Assembly: GCF_010548275.1 (NCBI RefSeq)
Contig: NZ_JAAGLT010000013.1
Coordinates: forward strand, 1 to 64,000
Direction of reading: 5' to 3'
Origin: Streptomyces sp. SID12488
GTDB taxonomy: Bacteria > Actinomycetota > Actinomycetes > Streptomycetales > Streptomycetaceae
DNA length: 64,000 nucleotides
A program made the translations under genes and the position numbers. The notes under the pieces were generated by a model. The model did not search any database, had not been told where the DNA came from, and saw only the letters and a program-made list of their open reading frames with translations. Within the stretch, counting starts at the first letter, position 1. Every line of letters starts with the position of its first letter. This document shows positions 39,509-48,072 of the stretch, in pieces.

Positions 39509-39835
39509 GGCTTGCTGGCTCCGTCCTGCTCGGTTTCGGAGGACAGTAGTGACCTCGTGAGACCAGCGTCACCACATCTGAGGGGAACTTGAGGATAACG
39601 ATCTGATGTCAGGTCAACACGCTTTGTGGCGTCCTCCGAAAGAGGTGTACCGGCTGGATAACGGAAGCGTTCCGCAGCCGGAACCAGGCGCGCGCGTGCG
39701 TGTGTCCACATGGTGTACTCCGCTGGGGCACCGCATGTGGTGTACAAGTCGAAACCGCACGCACGGCCGACGGACCGAAGCTCATGAACCGACGCCCATG
39801 AAGCACATGAAGCCCATGAACCGAAGGGGGTCGCG
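39509..39835. promoter_or_regulatory. gluA-gluR divergent regulatory region
   Basis: 327 bp. A CCACATG (39706-39712) / CATGTGG (39734-39740) inverted repeat with a 21-nt spacer is followed on each side by GTGTAC (39713-39718 and 39740-39745), so two copies of CATG(T)GGTGTAC stand 27 bp apart. This is a good candidate for the GluR operator. Nearer gluR, CCCATGAA-type motifs repeat (39784-39824). A leftward TTGACC at about 39610-39616 may be the gluA -35, without a clear -10. Confidence 0.45.
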
Positions 39836-40522
39836 ATGAGACTGCTCCTCGTCGAGGACGACAACCATGTCGCCGCCGCGCTCTCCGCGGTCCTGGCGCG
39901 GCACGGTTTCGACGTCACGCACGCCCGCAGCGGCGAGGAGGCCCTCCGGGCGCTCGTCCCGGAAGGAAACGGCTTCGGCGTGGTCCTGCTCGACCTGGGC
40001 CTGCCCGACCAGGACGGGTACGAGGTGTGCGGCAAGATCCGCAAGCGCACCAACACCCCCGTGATCATGGTCACCGCGCGCTCCGACATCCGCTCCCGCA
40101 TCCACGGCCTCAATCTCGGCGCCGACGACTACGTGGTGAAGCCGTACGACACCGGGGAACTGCTCGCCCGGATCCACGCCGTCAGCCGGCGCACCGTCCA
40201 CGAGGACGCCGCCGAGGCTGGGGAGGACGCGCTGCTCCTGGGGTCGCTGCGGATCGAACTGTCCAACCGGCAGGTCCTCGTGGACGGTTCGGTGGTCCAG
40301 CTGACCCGCAAGGAGTTCGATCTGCTCGCCCTTCTCGCGCAGCGTCCCGGAGTGGTGTTCCGCCGCGAACAGATCATCAGCGAGGTCTGGCGGACCAGCT
40401 GGGAGGGGACCGGCCGCACCCTGGAGGTACATGTTGCCTCCCTGCGCGCCAAGTTGCGCATGCCGGCGCTGATCGAGACCGTCCGCGGCGTGGGCTATCG
40501 GCTCGTCGCCCCGACGCGGTAG
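39836..40522 (+). CDS. gluR: OmpR-family response regulator GluR
   Basis: 228 residues. Receiver (about 1-118: LLLVEDDNHVAAALS, phosphoacceptor in VVLLDLGLPDQDGY, VVKPYDTGEL) and a winged-helix DNA-binding domain (about 135-225: LTRKEFDLLALLAQRPGVV, TLEVHVASLRAKL, IETVRGVGYRLV). Divergent from gluABCD and followed 9 bp later by its kinase, like GluR-GluK of S. coelicolor, which senses extracellular glutamate and controls the transporter. The ATG overlaps the stop of a short upstream frame (ATGA), so translation may be coupled to it; no strong Shine-Dalgarno sequence beyond AAGGGGG about 5-8 nt upstream. Confidence 0.92.
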   Translation: MRLLLVEDDNHVAAALSAVLARHGFDVTHARSGEEALRALVPEGNGFGVVLLDLGLPDQDGYEVCGKIRKRTNTPVIMVTARSDIRSRIHGLNLGADDYVVKPYDTGELLARIHAVSRRTVHEDAAEAGEDALLLGSLRIELSNRQVLVDGSVVQLTRKEFDLLALLAQRPGVVFRREQIISEVWRTSWEGTGRTLEVHVASLRAKLRMPALIETVRGVGYRLVAPTR

Positions 40523-40531
40523 CGGGTACGG

Positions 40532-41944
40532 GTGCGCACACGTCTCCTTCCCCTGCTCATCGTCCTGATGGCGGCCGTCCTGCTCGCGCTCGGCATCCCG
40601 CTCGCCATCAGCGTGGCCGCCGCCCAGCAGCAGACGGTCGTCGTCGACCGGATCGACGACACCGCGCGTTTCGCGGCGCTCGCCCAGTTCGTCACCGACC
40701 GGCCCACCGGGTCCCGCGTCAAGGACGTGGACACCGACGAGCGCGGCGAGACCCTCCAACGGGAACTCGAGAGCTACTACGACGTCTACGGCATCCGTTC
40801 CGGTGTCTTCTACCGCAACGACGCACCCATGGCCAACGCGCCGACCGACTGGTACCTACCGGAAACGGGTGAGGTGCGTGACGCGTTCGCCGAGGCGCTC
40901 CTCTCCCGTCGCAGCCACGATCCGCAACAGGTCTGGCCCTGGCAGGAACACCGGCTCGTCGTCGCGTCGCCGGTCATCCGGGACGGCGACGTCGTGGCCG
41001 TCGTGGTCACCGACTCGCCCACCGGGCAGATGCGTTCACGGACGCTGCACGGCTGGATCGTCATCGGCGCCGGCGAGATCGCCGCGATGCTCCTCGCCGT
41101 GGGCGCCGCGCTGCGCCTCACCGGATGGGTGCTCAGGCCCGTACGCGTCCTCGACGCCACCACGCACCACATCGCGACCGGCAGCCTGAAGTCCCGGGTC
41201 GCGGTGGCCGGCGGGCCGCCGGAACTCAGACGGCTGGCCCGGTCGTTCAACGAGATGGCGGACAACGTCGAGGACGTGCTGGAACAGCAGCGTGCCTTCG
41301 TCGCCGACGCCTCGCACCAGCTGCGCAACCCGCTCTCGGCGCTGCTGCTGCGAATCGAACTGCTCGCACTCGAACTGCCGGAGGGAAACGAGGAGATCGC
41401 CTCGGTCCAGACCGAGGGCAAACGCCTGGCCGAGGTCCTGGACGACCTCCTCGACCTGGCGCTGGCCGAGCATGCCGAGGCGGACCTCGCGCTCACCGAC
41501 ATCGGCGCGCTGACTGCCGAGCGCGTCGCGGCCTGGACCCCGCTGGCCCAGGCCAAGGGCGTACGCCTGGTCGGTGACTGCCCGGCCACCACCGCGTGGG
41601 CGGACCCGGTCACGCTGTCCAGCGCCCTGGACGCGGTGATCGACAACGCGGTGAAGTTCACGCCCGAGGACGAGTGCGTGCAGGTGTCGGTCGCGTCGAA
41701 CGGCGCGACCTCGACCGTCATGGTCACCGACGGCGGCCCGGGCCTCACCGACGACGAACTCGCTCGTATCGGCGACCGCTTCTGGCGCAGCGGCAGGCAT
41801 CAGAACGTCAAGGGCTCGGGCCTGGGCCTGTCCATCTCCCGGGTGCTGCTGGCAGCGGGCGGCGGCACGATCGCGTACGACCATCACGAACCGCACGGAC
41901 TGAAGGTGACCGTGCGGGTGCCGAGGTCGGGCCCGGCGTCCTGA
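40532..41944 (+). CDS. gluK: Sensor histidine kinase GluK
   Basis: 470 residues. Two membrane helices (about 5-30 and 172-195) flank an extracellular sensor domain of about 140 residues. HAMP follows (LRLTGWVLRPVRVLDATTHH), then HisKA with FVADASHQLRNPLSALLLRI and an HATPase with VIDNAVKFTPE (N-box) and GSGLGLSIS (G-box). GTG start 9 bp after gluR. In S. coelicolor, GluK detects extracellular glutamate with this kind of extracellular domain. Converges with the TAXI gene after 21 bp. Confidence 0.92.
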   Translation: MRTRLLPLLIVLMAAVLLALGIPLAISVAAAQQQTVVVDRIDDTARFAALAQFVTDRPTGSRVKDVDTDERGETLQRELESYYDVYGIRSGVFYRNDAPMANAPTDWYLPETGEVRDAFAEALLSRRSHDPQQVWPWQEHRLVVASPVIRDGDVVAVVVTDSPTGQMRSRTLHGWIVIGAGEIAAMLLAVGAALRLTGWVLRPVRVLDATTHHIATGSLKSRVAVAGGPPELRRLARSFNEMADNVEDVLEQQRAFVADASHQLRNPLSALLLRIELLALELPEGNEEIASVQTEGKRLAEVLDDLLDLALAEHAEADLALTDIGALTAERVAAWTPLAQAKGVRLVGDCPATTAWADPVTLSSALDAVIDNAVKFTPEDECVQVSVASNGATSTVMVTDGGPGLTDDELARIGDRFWRSGRHQNVKGSGLGLSISRVLLAAGGGTIAYDHHEPHGLKVTVRVPRSGPAS

Positions 41945-41965
41945 GGCCCCGTGCCGCGACCGGCC

Positions 41966-42964
41966 CTACGGCTTGACCGAGCGGTAGTAGCGCCGGGCGC
42001 CCTTGTGCAGGGCCAACGGGTCGGTGTAGATGGCCGTCCGCAGATCCACGAGCTGCGCCGAGTGGACGTCGGCGCCGATGCGGTCCCGGCTGTTGATCAC
42101 CGACCGGGTCAGCCACTCGGTGAGCCTCGGGTCCACGTCCTCGCGCGTCATCAGCAGGTTGGACACCGCGAGCGTCGCCACGGTCGAGCCGTCCTGGATG
42201 GACGGGTAGGCCGACTCGGGCATGTTGGTGGCCCGGTAGTAGCGGGAGGCTCCGCCCTGTTCGTGCAGCTTGGTGACCAGGTCCGCGTCGATCGGGACGA
42301 AGCGGAAGGGGAAGTCCTTCGCCAGCTGCACCAGACCGTTCGTGGGCAGCCCGCCCGACCAGAAGAAAGCGTCGATCTGGTCCTTCCTGAGCCGCCCGGG
42401 CCCGGTGTCGATGCCGTCGGCGAAGGGCTTGATGTCCTTGGCCGGGTCGAGACCGGCGGCGGCCAGCACCCGGTCCGCGATCAGCCGTACGCCGGAGTTC
42501 TCCAGCCCTATGGCCACCCGCTTGCCCCGCAGGTCCTGGAGGGTCGAGATCTTGGAGTCGCGCGGTACGACCAGCTGTACATAGTCGTCGTACAGGCGTG
42601 CGACCCCACGCAGGGTGTCGGCCCCCGGCAGCTTCCTGAGTTTGTACGTCTCCACCGCGTCGGCCGCCGCGATGGTGAAGTCGGCGTCGCCCGTGGCCAC
42701 CCGCTCGACGTTCTCCTGCGACCCCTGGCTGTTCAGCAGTCGTACGTCCAGGTGCGGCATGTCCTTCGCGAACGCAGTCCTGAGCCCCGAGCCGTACTGC
42801 TGGTAGACGCCGGCGGGAGACCCGGTGCTGAACGTGATCGTCCCGGCCGGAGGGTCCTCGTCCAGCGGCAGCAGCCACCACAGCAGCAGCCCGAAGACCA
42901 CGAAAGCGGCGGCCGAGCCCATGAGGGCCTGTCGCCTGCGGATCCTGGGGAGCACCTTCAACAT
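41966..42964 (-). CDS. TAXI-family TRAP-type solute-binding protein, membrane-anchored
   Basis: 332 residues from the ATG at 42964. A basic N-terminus and one uncleaved helix (GSAAAFVVFGLLLWWLL) are followed by an NMT1/TAXI-type binding domain: FSTGSPAGVYQQYGSGL, ADFTIAAADAVETYKLR, RGKRVAIGLENSGVRLIA, QIDAFFWSGGLPTNGLVQLA. TAXI proteins feed TRAP permeases (often for glutamate or C4-dicarboxylates), but no TRAP permease gene is near. Its place next to gluRK suggests a link to glutamate sensing (inference). Divergent from the MazG-like gene. Confidence 0.88.
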   Translation of the reverse strand: MLKVLPRIRRRQALMGSAAAFVVFGLLLWWLLPLDEDPPAGTITFSTGSPAGVYQQYGSGLRTAFAKDMPHLDVRLLNSQGSQENVERVATGDADFTIAAADAVETYKLRKLPGADTLRGVARLYDDYVQLVVPRDSKISTLQDLRGKRVAIGLENSGVRLIADRVLAAAGLDPAKDIKPFADGIDTGPGRLRKDQIDAFFWSGGLPTNGLVQLAKDFPFRFVPIDADLVTKLHEQGGASRYYRATNMPESAYPSIQDGSTVATLAVSNLLMTREDVDPRLTEWLTRSVINSRDRIGADVHSAQLVDLRTAIYTDPLALHKGARRYYRSVKP

Positions 42965-43092
42965 GCGCGAGATCCTGCCAGTACGGCCCCCGTGCTGACC
43001 AGGAAATAGGGAGAGGGGTATCTGCCGTACCCGTCCGTACGACGATCGGATCGGCACCCGGAGCGCCGCCGCGAGGTCGCTAGAGTCACCGC

Positions 43093-43524
43093 ATGCGCCC
43101 CGGTACCTCTCCTTCCGCTTCCCCTTCCTCTCCCGCCGACCTCGTCCGGGAGTTCCACCTCGCCTTCGGCCTCGAGACCCGCGGTACGCCCGCCGAGGTC
43201 TCCCCGCAGCTCGCGGCGCACCGGGGCGAGCTGCTCGCGGAGGAGGCGGCGGAGGTGGCCGAGGTAGCGGTCACGGGCCCGCTGGACCGGCTGGCGCACG
43301 AGCTGGCCGACGTCGTGTACGTCGCGTACGGCACGGCCCTGGTCCACGGGGTCGACCTCGACGCGGTGATCGCGGAGATCCACCGCGCCAACATGACGAA
43401 GCTTGGCCCCGACGGCCTGGTCGCCCGCAGGGCCGACGGCAAGGTGCTCAAGGGCGACCACTACCGGGCCCCGGACGTCGGAGCCGTCCTGCGCCGTCAG
43501 GGCTGGAACGCGGGGGAGGGGTGA
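43093..43524 (+). CDS. MazG-like nucleotide pyrophosphohydrolase
   Basis: 143 residues. All-alpha NTP-PPase fold. The metal-binding motif is split as LLAEEAAEVAEVA and HELADVVYVAYGTAL (EExxE and ExxD pattern). Probably hydrolyses non-canonical or excess nucleoside triphosphates; the substrate is unknown. The ATG lacks a Shine-Dalgarno sequence; TAGAGT lies 6 nt upstream, suggesting a leaderless mRNA. Converges with modC. Confidence 0.85.
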   Translation: MRPGTSPSASPSSPADLVREFHLAFGLETRGTPAEVSPQLAAHRGELLAEEAAEVAEVAVTGPLDRLAHELADVVYVAYGTALVHGVDLDAVIAEIHRANMTKLGPDGLVARRADGKVLKGDHYRAPDVGAVLRRQGWNAGEG

Positions 43525-43573
43525 CCCGCGTACGGCCTGCCCTTGTCGGGTGAGGCTCGGCTCGGGCGCATCC

Positions 43574-44650
43574 TCAGACCGGGTAGGCGTGGGTCTGCGC
43601 GGCCTTCACCGTCGCCCAGACCTCCGCGCCCGGGTGCAGATCGAGTTCGGCGGCGGCGACCGTGGTCAGGTCCGCGGCCAGCGGTAGCTCTCCGGTGAGG
43701 TCGGCACGGATCTGGTCGCCGTGGCTCTCCAGGCCGGCCACCTCGCAGCGCCAGAGGTTGCGGGCGCTGGCACCGGTCGGACGGTCGCGGTAGAGGGTGA
43801 CCGCGCTCGGCGGGAACGCCACGAAGACCGGGCCGACCAGGGCCTCGGTGGTGGTGATGGAAGGGCCGTCGTCGAGGCGGACGGTGTGGCCGTCGGCCAG
43901 GCCCCGGTAGAGGTTGAGGCCGACCAGCTGGGCGATGTAGTCCGTACGGGGGTGGCGGGCGATGTCGGAGGGGGTGCCCTCCTGGACGACCCGGCCGTCC
44001 TCTACGACCACCAGCCGGTCCGCCAGCACCATGGCATCCAGCGGGTCGTGCGTGACCAGGACGGCGACGGCCTCGAACTCGGCCAGGTGGCGCCGGAGTT
44101 GGGCGCGCACCTCCAGGCGGGTACGGGCGTCCAGCGCGGCGAGCGGTTCGTCGAGGAGCAGCAGGCGGGGGCGGGTCGCCAGGGCGCGGGCCAGAGCGAC
44201 GCGCTGGGCCTGGCCGCCGGACAGCTTGCGCGGCTTGGCACCGGCGTGATCCGCGAGTCCCAGGCGGTTCAGCCACTCGGCGGCCTGCGCACGCGCCTCC
44301 GCCTTGGTCGAGCCGTGGCAGCGCGGCCCGAACGCCACGTTGTCCAGGGCGGTCAGGTGCGGGAAGAGCAGGTAGTCCTGGAAGACGACGCCGACCGGTC
44401 GGGACTCCGGCGGCGTACGCTCCAACGCCGTGCCGTCCAGCCGCAGATGGCCATCGGTGAGCGGCGTCAGGCCGGCGAGGGCGCGCAGGGCGGTGGTCTT
44501 TCCGGCGCCGTTCGGGCCGAGCAGTGCGACGACCTCGCCGGGTGCGACGCGCATCGCCACGTCGAGACGGAAGGTGCCGCGCTCGACGACGAGGTGGGCG
44601 TCGAGGCCGTCCAGGGCCGGGTCGGCGGCTGAGTGACGTGGTTCGGTCAT
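43574..44650 (-). CDS. modC: Molybdate ABC transporter ATP-binding protein ModC
   Basis: 358 residues. ATPase domain about 1-235 (GPNGAGKTTALRALAG, LSGGQAQRVALARALA, LLLLDEPLAALDARTR, VLVTHDPLDAMVLADRL), then a C-terminal TOBE/Mop-type domain (about 260-355) that binds oxyanion. The combination defines ModC/WtpC-type importers. The start overlaps the modB stop by 4 bp. Operon order modA-modB-modC on the minus strand. Confidence 0.93.
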   Translation of the reverse strand: MTEPRHSAADPALDGLDAHLVVERGTFRLDVAMRVAPGEVVALLGPNGAGKTTALRALAGLTPLTDGHLRLDGTALERTPPESRPVGVVFQDYLLFPHLTALDNVAFGPRCHGSTKAEARAQAAEWLNRLGLADHAGAKPRKLSGGQAQRVALARALATRPRLLLLDEPLAALDARTRLEVRAQLRRHLAEFEAVAVLVTHDPLDAMVLADRLVVVEDGRVVQEGTPSDIARHPRTDYIAQLVGLNLYRGLADGHTVRLDDGPSITTTEALVGPVFVAFPPSAVTLYRDRPTGASARNLWRCEVAGLESHGDQIRADLTGELPLAADLTTVAAAELDLHPGAEVWATVKAAQTHAYPV

Positions 44651-45519
44651 CCTGCTGTCATCCAACGGTCGCGCAGGCCCGCCAGCACCGCGATGGACAC
44701 GGTCAACAGGACCAGGCTGAGGGCTATGGCGGCCTCCGGGTCGCTCTGCAGGGCCAGGTACACGGCGAGCGGCATGGTCTGGGTTCGGCCCGGGAAGTTG
44801 CCCGCGAAGGTGATCGTCGCGCCGAACTCGCCCAGTGCCCGCGCCCAGGCCAGTACCGCGCCCGCCGCGATGCCCGGCGCGATCAGGGGGAGGGTGACCC
44901 GGCGGAACGCGGTGAAGCGGGAGGCGCCGAGCGTTGCGGCGGCCTCCTCGAAGCGCGGGTCGGCTGCGCGCAGGGTGCCCTCGACGCTGATGACCAGGAA
45001 CGGCATCGCGACGAACGCCTCCGCGACCACGACCCCGGCGGTGGTGAACGGGAGCGTGATCCCGAACCAGGAGTCCAGCGACCTCCCGACGATGCCGTTG
45101 CGGCCGAGTGCCATCAGCAGCGCCACACCGCCGACCACCGGCGGCAGCACGAGCGGCAGGGTGACCAGAGCCCGTACGAGGCCCCGTCCGGGGAACTCGA
45201 CCCGGGCCAGCAGCCAGGCCAGCGGCACACCGACGACCAGGCTCACCGCGGTCGCGGCCGTGGCGCAGAGCAGGGACAGCTGGAGCGCCTGCCACACCTC
45301 GGCGCTGCTCAGCAGGTCGGGCAGGCCGCGCCACGGGGCCCGTACGAGCAGGGCGATCAGCGGCACGAGCAGGAACGCCAGGCCGATCAGCGCGGGCACC
45401 AGCAGTGCGAGTGGCACGCCCTGGCCGACGCCGCGTCCGCCCGTCCGGACACGCCGACGCCGCGGACCGCCCTTGAGGGTGTCGGTCGCGGCGCCGGACT
45501 TGTCGGTCGGAAGGGTCAC
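44647..45519 (-). CDS. modB: Molybdate ABC transporter permease ModB
   Basis: 290 residues. Six-helix permease of the molybdate/sulfate type (ALLVPALIGLAFLLVPLIAL, SLLCATAATAVSLVVGVPLA, TLPLVLPPVVGGVALLMALG), with the conserved EAAATLGASRFTAFRRVTLP EAA loop and ARALGEFGATITFAGNFPG. GTG start overlapping the modA stop (GTGA); stop overlaps the modC start. Confidence 0.94.
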   Translation of the reverse strand: MTLPTDKSGAATDTLKGGPRRRRVRTGGRGVGQGVPLALLVPALIGLAFLLVPLIALLVRAPWRGLPDLLSSAEVWQALQLSLLCATAATAVSLVVGVPLAWLLARVEFPGRGLVRALVTLPLVLPPVVGGVALLMALGRNGIVGRSLDSWFGITLPFTTAGVVVAEAFVAMPFLVISVEGTLRAADPRFEEAAATLGASRFTAFRRVTLPLIAPGIAAGAVLAWARALGEFGATITFAGNFPGRTQTMPLAVYLALQSDPEAAIALSLVLLTVSIAVLAGLRDRWMTAG

Positions 45520-46337
45520 GGCTTGAGGAACCCGGCCTCGGTCAGGATCTTCTGCCCCTCGGCGGACTGCACCAGCGCGATGAACGCCTTGGCGGCGTCG
45601 GCGTTCTGGGTGTCCTTGAGCTGGACGATCGGGTACTCGTTGATGGCGCCGGCGGACTCGGGGAACTCCACACCCTCCACCTTGTCACCCGCCGCGTGCA
45701 CATCGGTCTTGTAGACGACGGCCGCGTCGGCCTCCTTCAACTCGACCTTCGTCAGGGCGGCCTTGACGTCCTGCTCGTAGGAGACGGGGGTGAGCTTCAG
45801 TTTGGCGGCGCCGAGGGCCTTCTGCGCGGCGGCACCGCAGGGCACCGTCTTGTCGCACAGCACGACCTTCAGGCTCGACTTGGTGAGGTCCTTCAACGAC
45901 GCGATCTTGTCGGGGTTGCCCGGCAGAGTGGCGATCTCCAACTGGTTGCGGACGAAGGTGGCGGGCGTGCCGGAGGCGTCCCCGGCGTCCGTGACGATCT
46001 TCATCGTCTTGGGGCTGGCAGAGGCGAACACGTCGGCGGGGGCGCCGCCGGTGATGCTCGATGCGAGGGAGTCGCTACCGCCGAAGCTGAAGGTGACCTT
46101 CGTACCCGGGTGCGCCTTCTCGAACTGCTCGCCCAGGGCGGTGAAGCTCTCCTTGAGTGAGGCGGCGGCGAACACGGTCACCGTGCCGGACACCTTGTCC
46201 GAGGCGGATGCGGACGGGTCCGACTTCGCCGACGGGGAGTCGTCGGACGACGAGCAGGCGCTCAGGGTCAGCAGCGCGGCGACGCCCGCACCGGTCACCT
46301 GCAGGGTCCGACGGGTCCGGCGCGCGGTACGGGTCAT
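45516..46337 (-). CDS. modA: Molybdate-binding lipoprotein ModA
   Basis: 273 residues from the ATG at 46337. Basic signal peptide with lipobox (LLTLSAC, then SSSDD). The mature protein has the ModA pattern TVTVFAAASLKESFTALGEQ, FSFGGSDSLASSITGGAPAD and the C-terminal VQSAEGQKILTEAGFL. Binds molybdate or tungstate for ModB-ModC. GAGGGAGC precedes the ATG at a proper distance; an earlier ATG (46376) would overlap the broken regulator. First gene of modABC. Confidence 0.94.
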   Translation of the reverse strand: MTRTARRTRRTLQVTGAGVAALLTLSACSSSDDSPSAKSDPSASASDKVSGTVTVFAAASLKESFTALGEQFEKAHPGTKVTFSFGGSDSLASSITGGAPADVFASASPKTMKIVTDAGDASGTPATFVRNQLEIATLPGNPDKIASLKDLTKSSLKVVLCDKTVPCGAAAQKALGAAKLKLTPVSYEQDVKAALTKVELKEADAAVVYKTDVHAAGDKVEGVEFPESAGAINEYPIVQLKDTQNADAAKAFIALVQSAEGQKILTEAGFLKP

Positions 46338-46372
46338 CACGGGTCTGCTCCCTCTGGTCCTGACGGACACAA

Positions 46373-46605
46373 TCACCTGCGGTCCTGGCGGACCTTCCAG
46401 GGTCTTTCGACGACCACGTCGGTCGACTTGATCACTGCAACCGCCGGAACACCGGGCTCCAGCTTCAGTTCATCGGCCGACTCGCGGCTGACCAGCGCCG
46501 CTCATCCCGTTCGGCGGTGAGTGTCCCGCCGTCGACCAGCCGCCTCACGGTGTCGGCACTGACACCGAGCAGGGTGGCGGCGTCCCCGATCCGGTAGGTG
46601 TGCAT
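46373..46605 (-). pseudogene. Broken HTH/TOBE molybdate-responsive regulator gene
   Basis: Two in-order fragments of one protein family in different frames. From the ATG at 46605: MHTYRIGDAATLLGVSADTV, then RRLVDGGTLTAERDE, an excisionase/MerR-type HTH that runs into a stop at 46465. In another frame, ending at 46373, are the residues LVSRESADELKLEPG, then VAVIKSTDVVVERP, the end of a TOBE (molybdate-binding) domain. Intact family members have about 130 residues with both domains; about 50-60 residues in the middle and the frame are lost here near 46500-46510. It lies 36 bp before modA, the usual place of the mod regulator. Confidence 0.75.
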
Positions 46606-46743
46606 GCGTTGATGATAATGCCGCAGATGCAAGGAGAAAGTCTCCTGTGGCTTCGCATGAGCCGGAGCTGTGATCTGTCAGGGTGGCATGTGCGTTTGCA
46701 TGGAAGGTGGGCCTGGGTGCGGTCATCCGGGAGGTGGTAGCCC

Positions 46744-47172
46744 GTGAGTCAGTCCCTCGCAGCCGCCAGCACAGCCGCCGGTACGGTCGCCGTTCCGATG
46801 GCGGAACTCACCCTCGCCGGTGACCTGGCCCGGCCGTCCCGGCTGACGGTGCCCGACCTGCTCGCCTGGCCCCGGCGCGAGGCCGACGCCAGCTTCGAGT
46901 GCGTCACCAGCGGCGTCCGGCACCACCGTTTCACCGGGCCGCTGCTGTACGACGTGCTGTCGGCGGCTGAGCCGGGCTTCGACCCCGCCCGACGCAAGGA
47001 CCGCCCGCGCTTCCCGATCGCCGTGGCCGGTGCGGACGGCCACCACGCCCTGCTGTCCTGGGCGGAGATAGACCCGGACTTCGGATGTGCTCCCGTGCTC
47101 CTCCGCGGGGCGCGACACATCAGCTGGATCGACGCGATCCGCGTGGACGAGGGTTACCGCGCGTGGGCGTGA
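46744..47172 (+). CDS. Molybdopterin-dependent oxidoreductase-domain protein, probably shortened
   Basis: 142 residues. Resembles the small oxidoreductase/sulfite-oxidase molybdopterin-binding domain proteins of Streptomyces: TLAGDLARPSRLTVPDLLAW, FECVTSGVRHHRFTGPLLYD, KDRPRFPIAVAGADGHHALL and SWAEIDPDFGCAPVLL. In relatives as I remember them the domain continues with a segment ending in QLVVP and DRCGGRYV before the last strand. Here VLL is followed directly by RGARHISWIDAIRV, so roughly 20-25 residues may be deleted in frame. The cysteine of FECVTSG is retained. GTG start with GGAGG about 10 nt upstream. Next to modABC, which fits a molybdenum protein. Confidence 0.7.
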   Translation: MSQSLAAASTAAGTVAVPMAELTLAGDLARPSRLTVPDLLAWPRREADASFECVTSGVRHHRFTGPLLYDVLSAAEPGFDPARRKDRPRFPIAVAGADGHHALLSWAEIDPDFGCAPVLLRGARHISWIDAIRVDEGYRAWA

Positions 47173-47286
47173 ACCGGGCCATGGCCTTGCGGAGAGGAGC
47201 GCGGTGAGCCCCGTCCAGCACACCCGTCCTTCCCGGTTGCCGATCCCGGTTGCCGAGAAACGATCCGGCAGCCTAACTTCGGGCCC

Positions 47287-47979
47287 ATGGCGGACGACGA
47301 ACCCACACGAGCGGCACGGCTGCTGGACGCCCAGGCCAACGCCGAACGGCTCTTCACGGAGATCGAGAAGCGCGGGCTCGTCGCGGCGGGCGAGGGCGAG
47401 CGGGCGGTCAGCGACCGCGTCCGGGACCTGGCGAACGAACTGTTCGGCACGACCCGGCACTGGCACAAGCGGATCGTGCGCTCCGGATCCAACACGCTGG
47501 AGCCCTACCGGGAGAACCCGCCGGACCGGCTGATCGGCGCGGACGACATCGTGTTCGCCGACTTCGGCCCGATCTTCGAGGAGTACGAGGCCGACTTCGG
47601 CCGGACGTTCGTGCTGGGCGACGACCCGGTCAAGCACCGGCTGCGCGACGACCTGCCGAAGGTCTTCGAGGCGGGCCGCCGCTTCTTCGAAGCCGACCGG
47701 GACATCACCGGCGCACGGCTGTACGCCGAGATCGAAAGGCTCGCGCAGGAAGCCGGGTGGGAGCTGGGCGGCTGGCACGCAGGGCACCTGGTCGGCGAAT
47801 TCCCGCACGAGTGGATCGAGGGCGCGGACACGGAGTCGTACATCGCCCCCGCCAACGACACCCCACTGCGGCGAACCGACAAGGCAGGTCGCTCCTGCCA
47901 CTGGATCCTGGAGATCCATCTCATCGACCGGGAACGGGAGTTCGGCGGCTTCTACGAGGAACTGCTCACCCTCGGCTGA
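47287..47979 (+). CDS. M24-family (creatinase/aminopeptidase P fold) protein
   Basis: 230 residues, only the pita-bread catalytic domain. Candidate metal ligands are visible: FADFGPIFEEYEADFGRTF (two aspartates), GGWHAGHLVGEFPHE (histidine), WILEIHLIDRE and a final glutamate in GGFYEELL. Substrate unknown; the N-terminal creatinase domain of longer relatives is absent. No Shine-Dalgarno sequence; TAACTT lies 7 nt before the ATG. After the stop there is a CCGGCC-AGGC-GGCCGG hairpin (48005-48020) that may end transcription. Confidence 0.85.
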   Translation: MADDEPTRAARLLDAQANAERLFTEIEKRGLVAAGEGERAVSDRVRDLANELFGTTRHWHKRIVRSGSNTLEPYRENPPDRLIGADDIVFADFGPIFEEYEADFGRTFVLGDDPVKHRLRDDLPKVFEAGRRFFEADRDITGARLYAEIERLAQEAGWELGGWHAGHLVGEFPHEWIEGADTESYIAPANDTPLRRTDKAGRSCHWILEIHLIDREREFGGFYEELLTLG

Positions 47980-48072
47980 TCCGCCACCCCGGTTTCGTGG
48001 AGAGCCGGCCAGGCGGCCGGACAGACCGGTCGCGGGTCGGCGGGAACCCGGAGTGGCGTGGGATGCCAGGAC

